Below are positions 31,389-40,566 of a stretch of DNA of 64,000 bases, piece by piece. Every line of letters begins with the position of its first letter. Positions within the stretch are counted from its first letter, which is position 1. Position numbers and translations under genes: made by a program. Below the pieces are notes generated by a model. That model was given only the letters and a program-made list of their open reading frames with translations, was not told the origin of the DNA and did not search any database. This DNA is from Propionibacterium australiense (GTDB taxonomy: Bacteria; Actinomycetota; Actinomycetes; Propionibacteriales; Propionibacteriaceae), in assembly GCF_003666605.1 (NCBI RefSeq), contig NZ_RCIV01000004.1, positions 62,001-126,000 of the forward strand. The letters run 5' to 3'.

Positions 31389-31859
31389 ATGCGCTGCCCG
31401 TACTGCCACAACTGTGACTCCCGTGTCCTCGACTCGCGGGTCGCCGAGGGTGGCGCGAGCATCCGCAGGCGCCGGCAGTGCCTGGCCTGCGAGCGGCGTT
31501 TCACGACGATCGAACGGATGCAACTCGTGGTCGTCAAGAAGTCCGGAGTCGTGGAGCCCTTCAACCGGGACAAGGTGATCAGCGGGGTTCGCAAGGCATG
31601 CAAGGGCAGGCCCGTCACCGAGACCCAGCTGGCGCGGCTCGGCCAGCAGGTCGAGGAGTCGCTGCGGGCCAGCGGCATGGCCGAGATCCCGTCCGATCAG
31701 GTGGGCGTGGCGATCCTCGGGCCGCTGAGCCGACTCGACGCCGTCGCCTATCTTCGGTTCGCCAGCGTCTACCAGCACTTCCAGTGCGTGGACGACTTCG
31801 AGGCCGAGATCGCCAAGTTGCGGGCGGCCGAGCAGGAGCAGCAGACCATCGACGACTGA
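31389..31859 (+). CDS. nrdR: transcriptional repressor NrdR
   Basis: 156-residue repressor of ribonucleotide reductase genes. N-terminal zinc ribbon with C3/C6 (MRCPYCHN) and C31/C34 (RQCLACERR), then an ATP-cone domain (about 48-140: [30 protein letters not shown]) that senses ATP/dATP. The extra Cys-rich start CPYCHNCD is slightly unusual (CPFCRHPD is common). ATG with GAGGGG about 9 nt upstream. It is followed after 130 nt by nrdJ, its expected target. Confidence 0.95.
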   Translation: MRCPYCHNCDSRVLDSRVAEGGASIRRRRQCLACERRFTTIERMQLVVVKKSGVVEPFNRDKVISGVRKACKGRPVTETQLARLGQQVEESLRASGMAEIPSDQVGVAILGPLSRLDAVAYLRFASVYQHFQCVDDFEAEIAKLRAAEQEQQTIDD

Positions 31860-31989
31860 ACCTCGGGTGCGCCAGGACCCGTTGCCCGGGATCCCGCGCG
31901 CTCTCACACCACGACAACCGAATAGTGAGCTGAGAAACACAATGAGATGTCGGGCGGTACCGACCGAGAACCCATACGGAGAGGGAACG

Positions 31990-34863
31990 ATGACACAGAC
32001 TGTGGCCACGACCGAGACCAGCGACAAGAAGTCCGCCGGCCTCACGGTTGAGCGCACCTTCAGCACGGCTGGTGTGCATCCCTACGACGAGGTCACCTGG
32101 CAGCGGCGTGACGTGGTGCAGACCAACTGGAAGACCGGCGAGACCGTCTTCCAGCAGAAGGACGTCGAGTTCCCCGACTTCTGGAGCGTCAACGCCTCCA
32201 CCATCGTCACCACCAAGTACTTCCGTGGCGCGGTCGGCACCGACAAGCGCGAGTCGAGCCTGCGCCAGCTCATCGACCGCGTGGTGAACACCTACACCGA
32301 GACCGGCCGGACCCGTGGCTACTTCGCCTCGGACGAGGACGCCCAGGTCTTCGGCGAGGAGCTCACCTGGCTGCTCCTGCACCAGTACTTCTCCTTCAAC
32401 TCCCCGGTGTGGTTCAACGTCGGCACCGAGAGCCCGCAGCAGGTCAGCGCCTGCTTCATCCTCTCGGTCGACGACTCCATGGAGTCGATCCTGAACTGGT
32501 ACCGCGAGGAGGGCATGATCTTCAAGGGCGGCTCGGGCGCCGGCCTCAACCTCTCCCGGATCCGCTCGTCGAAGGAGCTGCTGCGCTCCAGCGGCGGCAC
32601 CGCATCCGGTCCCGTCAGCTTCATGCGCGGCGCGGACGCCTCGGCCGGCACCATCAAGTCCGGTGGCGCCACCCGCCGGGCCGCCAAGATGGTCGTCCTC
32701 GACGTCGACCACCCCGACATCGAGGAGTTCATCGAGACCAAGGCGCGCGAGGAGGACAAGATCCGCGCCCTGCGCGACGCGGGCTTCGACATGGACCTGG
32801 GGGGCGCCGACATCACCTCGGTGCAGTACCAGAACGCCAACAACTCGGTGCGCGTCTCCGACGCCTTCATGCAGGCCGTCGAGGCCGGCACGAGGTTCGG
32901 GCTGCGTGCCCGCACCACCGGCGAGATCATCGAGCAGGTCGACGCCCGTGAGCTCTTCGGCAAGATCGCCCAGGCCGCCTGGGAGTGCGCCGACCCGGGC
33001 ATCCAGTACGACGACACGATCAACGCCTGGCACACCAACCCGGCCTCCGGCCGGATCAATGCCTCGAATCCCTGCTCTGAGTACATGAGCCTGGACAACT
33101 CCTCCTGCAACCTGGCCAGCCTCAACCTGCTCAAGTTCCTGCGCGAGGACGACACCTTCGACACCGAGCTGTTCGCGAAGGCCGTCGAGGTGATCATCAC
33201 CGCCATGGACATCTCGATCTGCTTCGCGGACTTCCCGACCGAGGCCATCGCCGAGACCACCCGGAACTACCGCCAGCTGGGCATCGGCTACGCAAATCTC
33301 GGCGCCCTGCTCATGGCCCTCGGCAAGGGCTATGACTCCGAGGGCGGCCGTACCCTGGCCGCGGCCATCACCTCGCTGATGACCGCTGCCGCCTACCGCC
33401 GCAGCGCCGAGCTGGCGGCCGTCGTCGGCCCGTACAACGGCTACGCGCCCAACGCCGAGGCCCACCTGGGAGTCATCGCCAAGCACGGCGAGGCCAGCAG
33501 CCGGATTCGTCCCTTCACCGCCCTCGACGGCGAGATCCACGAGGCCGCCACCGCCCAGTGGGCCGCTGCCGCCGAACTCGGCGCCAAGAACGGCTACCGC
33601 AACGCCCAGGCCTCGGTGCTGGCCCCGACCGGCACCATCGGCTTCATGATGGACTGCGACACCACCGGCATCGAACCGGACTTCTCCCTGGTCAAGTTCA
33701 AGAAGCTCGTCGGCGGCTCCTCGATGCAGATCGTCAACGGCACCGTCTCCCGCGCCCTGAAGAACCTCGGCTACGACGAGGCCGCCGTCGACGAGATCGT
33801 CGGCTACGTGGCCGACAACGGCAATGTCGTGGGTGCCCCCGGCCTGGCCCAGGAGCACTACGAGGTCTTCGACACCGCCATGGGCGTGCGCGCCATCGAG
33901 CCGATGGGCCATGTGCGCATGATGGCCGCCGTTCAGCCCTTCATCTCGGGCGCCATCTCCAAGACGGTCAACATGCCCGAGAGCGCCACTGTCGAGGACA
34001 TCGCCGAGGTCTACCGGCAGGGCTGGAAGCTCGGCCTGAAGGCGCTGGCCGTCTACCGCGACAACTGCAAGGTCGGTCAGCCGCTGAGCGCCGGTTCCGA
34101 GGGCAAGGACGACAACAAGAAGTCCGAGACCGAGGCGCCCAAGCCGGAGGTCCGTGTCGAGTACCGCCCTCGCCGCCGTCGCCTGCCCAAGAGCCGTGCC
34201 GGACGCACCACCAGTTTCTCGGTGGCCGGAGCCGAGGGCTACATCACCACCGGCGCCTACGAGAACGGCAAGCTGGGTGAGATCTTCCTCAAGCTCGGCA
34301 AGCAGGGTTCCACCCTCGCCGGTGTCATGGACGCCTTCTCGATCGCCGTCTCCATCGGCCTGCAGTACGGCGTGCCGCTCGAGGGCTTCGTCCAGAAGTT
34401 CACCAACCTGAAGTTCGAGCCCGCCGGCATGACCGACGACCCGGACGTGCGCATCGCCCAGTCGATCCTCGACTACGTCTTCCGCCGTCTGGCCCTGGAC
34501 TACCTCGACTTCGACGAGCGCGCCGAGCTCGGCATCTACACCGCCGCGGAGCGAGCCCACTACGTCGAGACCGGCTCCTATCTGTCAGAGGAGGAGGAGG
34601 CCGAGCTGCCCGAGAGCGAGCAGCTCAAGAACGATGCCGGGGACGACCTCGAGGTGGATGCCGGTGGCGCCCGCCAGCCCAGCCTCATCGACCCGCCGTT
34701 CCCCGTCCGGCCCGGTGCGCCGCACACGACGACGGAGATGATGGAGAAGATCACGGGCACCGCGTTCGACGCGCCGCTGTGCATGACCTGCGGCACGAAG
34801 ATGCGCCCCAGCGGCTCCTGCTACGTCTGCGAGGGCTGCGGGTCCACCAGCGGCTGCAGCTGA
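31990..34863 (+). CDS. nrdJ: adenosylcobalamin-dependent (class II) ribonucleotide reductase
   Basis: 957-residue class II enzyme that reduces ribonucleotides with coenzyme B12, working with or without oxygen. Landmarks: GGSGAGLNLSRIRSS near 183, NPCSEYMSLDNSSCNL with a conserved Cys at about 362, PTGTIGFMMDCDTTGIEPDFSLVKFKKL, and a C-terminal cysteine-rich tail (CMTCGTK, CYVCEGCGSTSGCS) that relays electrons or binds zinc. ATG with GAGGG ribosome site; upstream in-frame starts are not supported. The 130-nt leader shows no cobalamin-riboswitch core. Fits a B12-making, facultatively anaerobic propionibacterium. Confidence 0.96.
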   Translation: MTQTVATTETSDKKSAGLTVERTFSTAGVHPYDEVTWQRRDVVQTNWKTGETVFQQKDVEFPDFWSVNASTIVTTKYFRGAVGTDKRESSLRQLIDRVVNTYTETGRTRGYFASDEDAQVFGEELTWLLLHQYFSFNSPVWFNVGTESPQQVSACFILSVDDSMESILNWYREEGMIFKGGSGAGLNLSRIRSSKELLRSSGGTASGPVSFMRGADASAGTIKSGGATRRAAKMVVLDVDHPDIEEFIETKAREEDKIRALRDAGFDMDLGGADITSVQYQNANNSVRVSDAFMQAVEAGTRFGLRARTTGEIIEQVDARELFGKIAQAAWECADPGIQYDDTINAWHTNPASGRINASNPCSEYMSLDNSSCNLASLNLLKFLREDDTFDTELFAKAVEVIITAMDISICFADFPTEAIAETTRNYRQLGIGYANLGALLMALGKGYDSEGGRTLAAAITSLMTAAAYRRSAELAAVVGPYNGYAPNAEAHLGVIAKHGEASSRIRPFTALDGEIHEAATAQWAAAAELGAKNGYRNAQASVLAPTGTIGFMMDCDTTGIEPDFSLVKFKKLVGGSSMQIVNGTVSRALKNLGYDEAAVDEIVGYVADNGNVVGAPGLAQEHYEVFDTAMGVRAIEPMGHVRMMAAVQPFISGAISKTVNMPESATVEDIAEVYRQGWKLGLKALAVYRDNCKVGQPLSAGSEGKDDNKKSETEAPKPEVRVEYRPRRRRLPKSRAGRTTSFSVAGAEGYITTGAYENGKLGEIFLKLGKQGSTLAGVMDAFSIAVSIGLQYGVPLEGFVQKFTNLKFEPAGMTDDPDVRIAQSILDYVFRRLALDYLDFDERAELGIYTAAERAHYVETGSYLSEEEEAELPESEQLKNDAGDDLEVDAGGARQPSLIDPPFPVRPGAPHTTTEMMEKITGTAFDAPLCMTCGTKMRPSGSCYVCEGCGSTSGCS

Positions 34864-34875
34864 TCCGGAGACGAA

Positions 34876-34909
34876 CCAGGAGCCGGGAACCCGGGTTCCC
34901 GGCTCCTGG
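34876..34909. terminator. perfect 34-nt palindrome, terminator of nrdJ
   Basis: CCAGGAGCCGGGAA (34876-34889) is mirrored exactly by its complement ending at 34909 around CCCGGG. Twelve nt after the nrdJ stop, so a strong intrinsic hairpin is likely. More GGCTCC-type partial repeats follow up to 35040, upstream of the convergent lipase stop. Confidence 0.8.
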
Positions 34910-35050
34910 CGCGCCGGGTCCCCGAACCGGCCGAGACGTCCCGGCTCCCGTGCCACGGCTGTTCGAGGCGTCCGGCTGGATCCCCGGGCAGTCGGCTCCC
35001 GGGCTCGGGCTCTGGCCGGCCCGGGCCGGCTCCTGCCTGGCCCTGACGGC

Positions 35051-35965
35051 TCACAGCCCCAGGAACTCCTTGATCGCCGGCAACTCGCGGCGGGCCTGCG
35101 CCCGGCCGGCGGCATGGCTGGCGGCCAGGCGCGCCACGTCGCGTTCACCGTTGTCGACCGGCATGGTGTCGGGGACGAACAGGAAGGCCCGGCCGGCGGC
35201 CTCGAGTTCGAACAGCTCCTCCCGGACCGCGTTGTAACCCTCGTGGCGGTGCATGAGGGCATCGACCACTGCCGGGTACTTGCGGAAGAGGGCACGGTAG
35301 AGCGCCGCCTGCGTACGGCTGGGAGGCGGCTTGACGTAGCCGCGGTCACGGGTGAGGACCACCAGGAACCTGTCGAAGCCCGCAGCCTGGGCCCGGTCGA
35401 GCCCGATGCCGCCGTCAGGGCCGAGCGCGCCGTCGACGTAGTCCAGGCCCCCGATCGTGACGGTCGGCATGAGCCCTGGCATCGTCGAGGAGGCCCGTAC
35501 CCGCACCATGAGGTCGTCCATGGTGGGCGTGTCGGCCTTGGTGAACCAGACCTGCTCGCCGGTGTCGCAGCGGAACGCGCCGAAGTTCGGCTGGGCCGGG
35601 TTCGCGCGGTAGGTCGCGAAGTCGAAGGGCAGCGCCTGCCCCGGCCCGCCGGTGCGTTGGTAGATGTACTCGGCGTTGAACCAGCCCTTGCCCTGCACGA
35701 GCGTGTCGAACCCGCCGAAGTGCGGGTCGGCCGCCAGGTCGACGAAACTCGCCCGGGCCCTGGCCGGGTCGCGCGACAGGTAGTTCGCCGTGTTGCTGGA
35801 CCCTGCGGAGATGCCGGCGACCCAGTCGACGAAGACCTCGGCCCGGATCAGCTCGGCGACCAGCGCACTGGTGTAACTGACCCGCATGCCGCCGCCCTCG
35901 AAGATGAGCGCGGTATCGGTCACATTGCTGCTCGGCGCGCCGGAGGCGCCCTGGGGATCTGTCAC
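35051..35965 (-). CDS. patatin-like phospholipase
   Basis: 304-residue patatin-family serine hydrolase (YjjU/RssA-like group). Oxyanion-hole glycines FEGGGMR at 22-28, nucleophile elbow GISAG with Ser53, and the catalytic Asp of the dyad in DGALGPDGGI (near 190). No signal peptide, so probably cytosolic or secreted by other means. Substrate likely lysophospholipids or acylglycerols; not predictable. Single gene, convergent with nrdJ and divergent from glpABC. Confidence 0.88.
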   Translation of the reverse strand: MTDPQGASGAPSSNVTDTALIFEGGGMRVSYTSALVAELIRAEVFVDWVAGISAGSSNTANYLSRDPARARASFVDLAADPHFGGFDTLVQGKGWFNAEYIYQRTGGPGQALPFDFATYRANPAQPNFGAFRCDTGEQVWFTKADTPTMDDLMVRVRASSTMPGLMPTVTIGGLDYVDGALGPDGGIGLDRAQAAGFDRFLVVLTRDRGYVKPPPSRTQAALYRALFRKYPAVVDALMHRHEGYNAVREELFELEAAGRAFLFVPDTMPVDNGERDVARLAASHAAGRAQARRELPAIKEFLGL

Positions 35966-36188
35966 CCGCCCATTGTCCCAGCCCCCATCGGATCGGCGCA
36001 GGGCATCTGATCAGCGGACACGGCTCCTGCGCCGGTCCGCCGCCGGGGACCGCCGCGTTCCGGGAACGCCTCTGCCCGCTTCCGCGCGCCGGTCCGCTGC
36101 GGGGCCCGGGCGGCGCGCATCGGTGCAATTACGGACCGGGATCGTGCACAAACGGGCGCCCGGGCGAGAGTGTGCGGGCCCGCCCCAC

Positions 36189-36194
36189 TAACCT
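36189..36194 (+). promoter_or_regulatory. -10 hexamer for the glpABC operon
   Basis: TAACCT predicts a transcription start near 36201 and a leader of about 37 nt containing the GGAGG ribosome site of glpA. No clear -35 hexamer or known regulator site was recognised in 35966-36188. Confidence 0.4.
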
Positions 36195-36237
36195 GTCGTG
36201 CGTACACCGTGCCAACCGGAGCTGCTTGGAGGTTCGT

Positions 36238-37896
36238 ATGGCTGATCTGACCGTCGACGTCGTCGTCATCGGCGGCGGCGCGACCGGCGCGGGAGTCGCC
36301 CGCGACGTCGCGATGCGGGGCCTGAGCGTGGTTCTCGTCGACCGGGCCGACCTGGCCCAGGGCACCACCGCCCGCTACCACGGCCTGCTCCACTCCGGAG
36401 GGCGCTACGTGGTCTCCGACCCGGAGTCGGCGCGCGAGTGCGCCGAGGAGAACAGGATCGTCACCCGGATCCATGCGAACGCCGTCGAGCAGACCGGTGG
36501 CCTGTTCGTCGTCACCCCGGACGACTCCGAGGAGTACTCCGACGGTTTCCTCGCCGCCGCGGCCAGCGCCCACGTGCCGGCCGAGGAGATCACCGTCGCC
36601 CAGGCCCTCGCCCGCGAGCCCCGCCTCAACCCCGGCATCAAACGGGCCTTCGCCGTGCTCGACGGCACCGTCGACGGCTGGGCGATGGTCCGCGGCGCGG
36701 CCGAGTCGGCCCGCGAGTACGGTGCGCGCGTCCTGCCCTACCACGAGGTCACCGCAATCCATCGCGATGGTGACCGTGTCGCCGGCGTCACCGTCCGCGA
36801 CGTCAAGGCCGGCGGCCACCGGCGGATCGCCTGCCGTTTCGTCATGAACGCAGCCGGCCCCTGGGCGGGTCGGGTCGCCGCCCTGGCGGGCTGTGAGGAC
36901 GTCGACGTCGTGCCCGGCCGGGGCATCATGATCGCGATGAACCACCGCCTGGTGAACACGGTCATCAACCGCTGCATCAAGCCCGCCGACGGCGACATCC
37001 TCGTCCCCGTGCACACGGTGTCCATCATCGGCACGACCGACGTGAAGGCCACCGATCCCGACAAGCTGCCGATCCCGCGCGCCGAGGTGCAGCAGATGCT
37101 CGACGCCGGCGAGGCCCTCGTGCCGGGATTCCGCCGGGCCCGCGCCGTGCACGCCTGGGCTGGGGCCCGGCCGCTGGTCAAGGACACCCGCGTCTCGGCC
37201 TCCGACACGCGCCACATGAGCCGGGGCATGTCGGTGCTCGACCATGCGAGCCGTGACGGCCTGAAGGGCATGCTCACCATCACCGGCGGCAAGCTCACCA
37301 CCTACCGCCTCATGGCCGAACGCATCGTCGACCTCATGTGCGAGCAGATGGGTGAGGCCAGGACCTGCCGGACCGCCGACGAGCCCGTCCCCGCGGCCAA
37401 GGACACACCGACCTACACAGTGACGCACCGCCTGGCGGACCGGGAGAAGGACCGCCGCGACGACCAGATCATCTGCGAGTGCGAGCTCATGAGCAGGTCG
37501 ATGTTCCTCGACCTGCTCGCCGAGGACCCGGCGGCCACCCTCGACGACCTGCGGCGTCGGCTGCGTCTGGGCATGGGGCCCTGCCAGGGCGGTTTCTGCT
37601 CGACCCGCGCGGCCGGCCTCATGTGCGCGACGGGCGCGCGCAGCAGCGTGCAGGCCACCGCAGAGCTGCGCGGCTTCCTCAAGCACCGCTGGATCGGGCT
37701 GTGGCCGATCCTGGCCGGCGGCCAGCTGCGCCAGGCGGCCCTGGACGAGTGGATCGCCCGCGGCACCCTCGACATCGACCACGCCCCGGGCCAGGTCGAC
37801 CCGGTCGAGCCGTACCCGGTGGGCACCGAGATCGACGAACGCGACCAGGCCCGTGCCGGGGCCGTGGTCGGTGACGAGCAGGAGGTTCCGGCATGA
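36238..37896 (+). CDS. glpA: anaerobic glycerol-3-phosphate dehydrogenase subunit A
   Basis: 552-residue FAD flavoprotein oxidising glycerol-3-phosphate to dihydroxyacetone phosphate. FAD-binding VVVIGGGATGAGVARDVAMRG at residues about 7-27; DAO domain to about 360; then a BFD-like [2Fe-2S] domain with cysteines in ICECELMSR and GPCQGGFCSTR (near 415-470), the arrangement of the anaerobic GlpA rather than aerobic GlpD. ATG with TTGGAGG. glpB begins inside its stop codon (ATGA), so GlpABC is one coupled unit feeding electrons to menaquinone. Confidence 0.95.
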   Translation: MADLTVDVVVIGGGATGAGVARDVAMRGLSVVLVDRADLAQGTTARYHGLLHSGGRYVVSDPESARECAEENRIVTRIHANAVEQTGGLFVVTPDDSEEYSDGFLAAAASAHVPAEEITVAQALAREPRLNPGIKRAFAVLDGTVDGWAMVRGAAESAREYGARVLPYHEVTAIHRDGDRVAGVTVRDVKAGGHRRIACRFVMNAAGPWAGRVAALAGCEDVDVVPGRGIMIAMNHRLVNTVINRCIKPADGDILVPVHTVSIIGTTDVKATDPDKLPIPRAEVQQMLDAGEALVPGFRRARAVHAWAGARPLVKDTRVSASDTRHMSRGMSVLDHASRDGLKGMLTITGGKLTTYRLMAERIVDLMCEQMGEARTCRTADEPVPAAKDTPTYTVTHRLADREKDRRDDQIICECELMSRSMFLDLLAEDPAATLDDLRRRLRLGMGPCQGGFCSTRAAGLMCATGARSSVQATAELRGFLKHRWIGLWPILAGGQLRQAALDEWIARGTLDIDHAPGQVDPVEPYPVGTEIDERDQARAGAVVGDEQEVPA

Positions 37897-39191
37897 GGGA
37901 TGTCATCGTCGTCGGTGCCGGTCTGGCCGGCCTGACCGCCGCGCTGCGGCTGCGCCGGGCCGGGCTGCACACCACGCTCGTGCACCTGGGGCGCGGTGGT
38001 CTGCAACTCGGGCAGGGCACGATCGACGTGCTCGGCTACCGCCCGAGCCTGGTCGCACACCCGCTCGCAGAGCTGGGTGAGTTCTGCGCGCTCGAGGAGC
38101 GTCGCGGCGGCCCCACCCACCCGTACAATCTGCTGGGCGTCGAACCCATCCGCGTCGGCGTGGGCTTCCTCCGCGAGCTCGTCGGCGAGACCCTGGTGGG
38201 CGGCATCGAGACGAACGTGCTGCTGCCGACGGCTCTCGGCGGCCTGCGCCCCACCACCTTGTACCCGGCCTCCATGGCCGCCGGCACGGTGAGCCTCGAC
38301 CCGTCGGACCCCGGCGCCCTGCACGACGGCAGCCGGGTCGTGGTCGTCGGCATCGACCAGCTCAAGGACTTCTCCTGCGAACTCGTCGCCCAGAACCTGG
38401 CGACCATCGACCTGCCCGGCGGCGGCCGCCTGGTGACCCGCTCCGCCTCGGTCAGTTTCCCGGGCCGCGGCACCGAGGCCGACTCGAACGCCGTCAACAT
38501 CGCCCGGGCCCTCGACCGTCCCGACCGGCGCCGGGACTTCGTGTCCGCCCTGAACAGGGTCGCCCGGCGCGGTGAGACCGTCGCCGTGCCGAACGTCTTG
38601 GGCCTGGCCGACGAGACCTTCAGGTCGATCGCCGACGGACTCGGCCGGCCCGTCTTCGAGATCCCGCTGCCCCCGCCCGGTGTCGCGGGCATGCGCCTGG
38701 CCGACAGGCTCACCGACCTGGCCAGGTCCTACCGCGTCGAGACGATCCTCGGTTCGCGCGTCACCGGCGCCGAGACCGGCCAGGGCAGGGTCCGCTCCCT
38801 GACCCTCGGCACGGCCGGGCACGAGACGCACCTCGAGGCCCGGTACGTCCTGCTCGCCCCCGGTGGTTTCGAGTCCGGCGCCATCGAGCTCGACTCGTAC
38901 GGCACGCTGCACGAGCCGATCCTCGGGCTGCCACTGGCCGTGCCGGACGAGGAGCTCCTCAACGACGGCTGGGCCGGTGAGCAGCCGGTCTTCCGGGTCG
39001 GTGTCGCCACCGACCAGACGATGCGGGTCGTCGATCCGCTCAGCGGTGAGACGGTCCACGAGAACCTCTACGCGGCCGGTGGCTTCCTCGCCGGTGCACA
39101 GCGCTGGGACGAGAAGTCCGGCGAGGGGATCGCCCTGGCCAGCGCGGTGCGCGCCGCCGATTCGATCATCGAGCAGCTGAAGGAGTCCTGA
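37893..39191 (+). CDS. glpB: anaerobic glycerol-3-phosphate dehydrogenase subunit B
   Basis: 432 residues, second flavoprotein subunit. N-terminal dinucleotide fold VIVVGAGLAGLTAALRLRRAGL at 4-25 and a late LAPGGFESGAIELDSYG segment typical of GlpB. ATGA overlap with glpA upstream, and its TGA overlaps the ATG of glpC by one base. It probably anchors GlpA to the membrane subunit GlpC. Confidence 0.93.
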   Translation: MRDVIVVGAGLAGLTAALRLRRAGLHTTLVHLGRGGLQLGQGTIDVLGYRPSLVAHPLAELGEFCALEERRGGPTHPYNLLGVEPIRVGVGFLRELVGETLVGGIETNVLLPTALGGLRPTTLYPASMAAGTVSLDPSDPGALHDGSRVVVVGIDQLKDFSCELVAQNLATIDLPGGGRLVTRSASVSFPGRGTEADSNAVNIARALDRPDRRRDFVSALNRVARRGETVAVPNVLGLADETFRSIADGLGRPVFEIPLPPPGVAGMRLADRLTDLARSYRVETILGSRVTGAETGQGRVRSLTLGTAGHETHLEARYVLLAPGGFESGAIELDSYGTLHEPILGLPLAVPDEELLNDGWAGEQPVFRVGVATDQTMRVVDPLSGETVHENLYAAGGFLAGAQRWDEKSGEGIALASAVRAADSIIEQLKES

Positions 39192-40552
39192 TGAGCACCA
39201 CGGCAACCGAGCGAGGGCAGGGCGATGCCGGCCGGTCCGGCGAGTCCTTCTCGGTCTGGAACCATCTGAAGAAGGCCAGCCCGCGGCTCAACAACAACCC
39301 GAACAGCTACGAGGTCCAGCAGCTCAACCGGCTCTCCCTCGACCAGTGCGTCAAGTGCACGATCTGCGAGACCCAGTGCCCGGTCGCCCGGGTCACCGAG
39401 ATGTTCGCCGGCCCGAAGTTCGTCGGCCCCCAGGCCGAGCGTTTCCGCAACGGCGAGTCCGTCGACCACACGCTCGACTACTGCTCCAGCTGCGGCATCT
39501 GCACGCTGAACTGCCCGCAGGGCGTCAAGATCGCCGAGATGAACTCCATGGCCCGCGCGGTCATGAAGCAGGGCCACATGCCGCTGCGCGATCGCCTCAT
39601 CACCCAGACCAGCCTCGAGGGCCGGCTGCTGACGCCCGTCGCCCCGCTCGCCAACCGGGCGCTGCGGAACAGGCCGCTGCGCGTAGCCGTCGAGAAGATC
39701 ATCGGCGTCCACCGGGACGCTCCGATGCCGGTCGCCCAGTCGCAGTCGATCCGCGGTTGGCTCCGGCACCGGGAGGGACCCATGGCCCGCCGCCCCGGTC
39801 AGCCGGATCGTGGACCGGTGATCTTCTTCACCGGCTGCGCGGGCACCTACTTCGAGGTCGAGACGAGCAAGAAGACCATCGAGGTGCTCGAACACCTCGG
39901 CTACACCGTCATCGTTCCCCGGCAGGGCTGCTGCGGCCTGGCCAGCCAGTCGAACGGGCTGTTCGACCAGGCCCGTTCGTCAGTCGTCAAGCTGGCCGGT
40001 GACCTGGCCAAGGGCGGCCGGGACATCCCCGTCGTCTCGAGCTCCGGCTCCTGCGCCGGCATGGTCAAGCACGAGGCACACGAGATCATGGGCGTCGACG
40101 ACCCGACGGTCATGGACATCGGTGCGCGCATGCGCGAGACCAGCGAGTTCCTCCTCGATCTGCACGACGCCGGTGAACTGCCCACCGACTTCGACCGCAT
40201 CGAGATGACGATCCCGTACCACGCCCCCTGCCAGCTCAAGGGGCAGGGCATGGGCATGCCCGCCGTCCGGCTGATGGAACTCGTGCCCGGCATCACCGTG
40301 GCGGAGTCGGGGGAGAACTGCTGCGGCATCGCCGGCACCTACGGGCTGAAGAAGGAGAAGTTCGAGGTCGCCCAGGCCATCGGCCGGCCCCTCTTCGAGA
40401 AGTTCAAGGACTCCGGCGCCGAGCTCGGCGCCTGCGACACGGAGACCTGCCGCTGGCAGATCCGCGCCGGCACCGGCATGGCCGTCGTCCACCCGATCCA
40501 TGTGATCCACGCCGCCTACGGTCTGTCGGACATCCGCAGCCCCGAGGTCTGA
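39191..40552 (+). CDS. glpC: anaerobic glycerol-3-phosphate dehydrogenase subunit C
   Basis: 453-residue iron-sulfur subunit passing electrons to quinone. Two [4Fe-4S] motifs (CVKCTICETQCPV near 54, CSSCGICTLNCPQG near 97), then two CCG domains with GCCGLASQ and NCCGIAGTYG that in relatives bind a further cluster or quinone-linked site. An extended N-terminus of about 45 residues precedes the first cluster. Last gene of glpABC; ends 14 nt before the convergent SorC-type regulator. Confidence 0.94.
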   Translation: MSTTATERGQGDAGRSGESFSVWNHLKKASPRLNNNPNSYEVQQLNRLSLDQCVKCTICETQCPVARVTEMFAGPKFVGPQAERFRNGESVDHTLDYCSSCGICTLNCPQGVKIAEMNSMARAVMKQGHMPLRDRLITQTSLEGRLLTPVAPLANRALRNRPLRVAVEKIIGVHRDAPMPVAQSQSIRGWLRHREGPMARRPGQPDRGPVIFFTGCAGTYFEVETSKKTIEVLEHLGYTVIVPRQGCCGLASQSNGLFDQARSSVVKLAGDLAKGGRDIPVVSSSGSCAGMVKHEAHEIMGVDDPTVMDIGARMRETSEFLLDLHDAGELPTDFDRIEMTIPYHAPCQLKGQGMGMPAVRLMELVPGITVAESGENCCGIAGTYGLKKEKFEVAQAIGRPLFEKFKDSGAELGACDTETCRWQIRAGTGMAVVHPIHVIHAAYGLSDIRSPEV

Positions 40553-40566
40553 GCCCGGCCGGCCCC

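Noticed and set aside
31860-31989. Cobalamin riboswitch upstream of B12-dependent nrdJ
   Set aside because: Only 130 nt and no recognisable B12-box core; NrdR control is the likelier mode.
36120-36160. CRP/GlxR-like site upstream of glpA
   Set aside because: GTGCAATT and GTGCAC half-sites do not form the TGTGA-N6-TCACA spacing.
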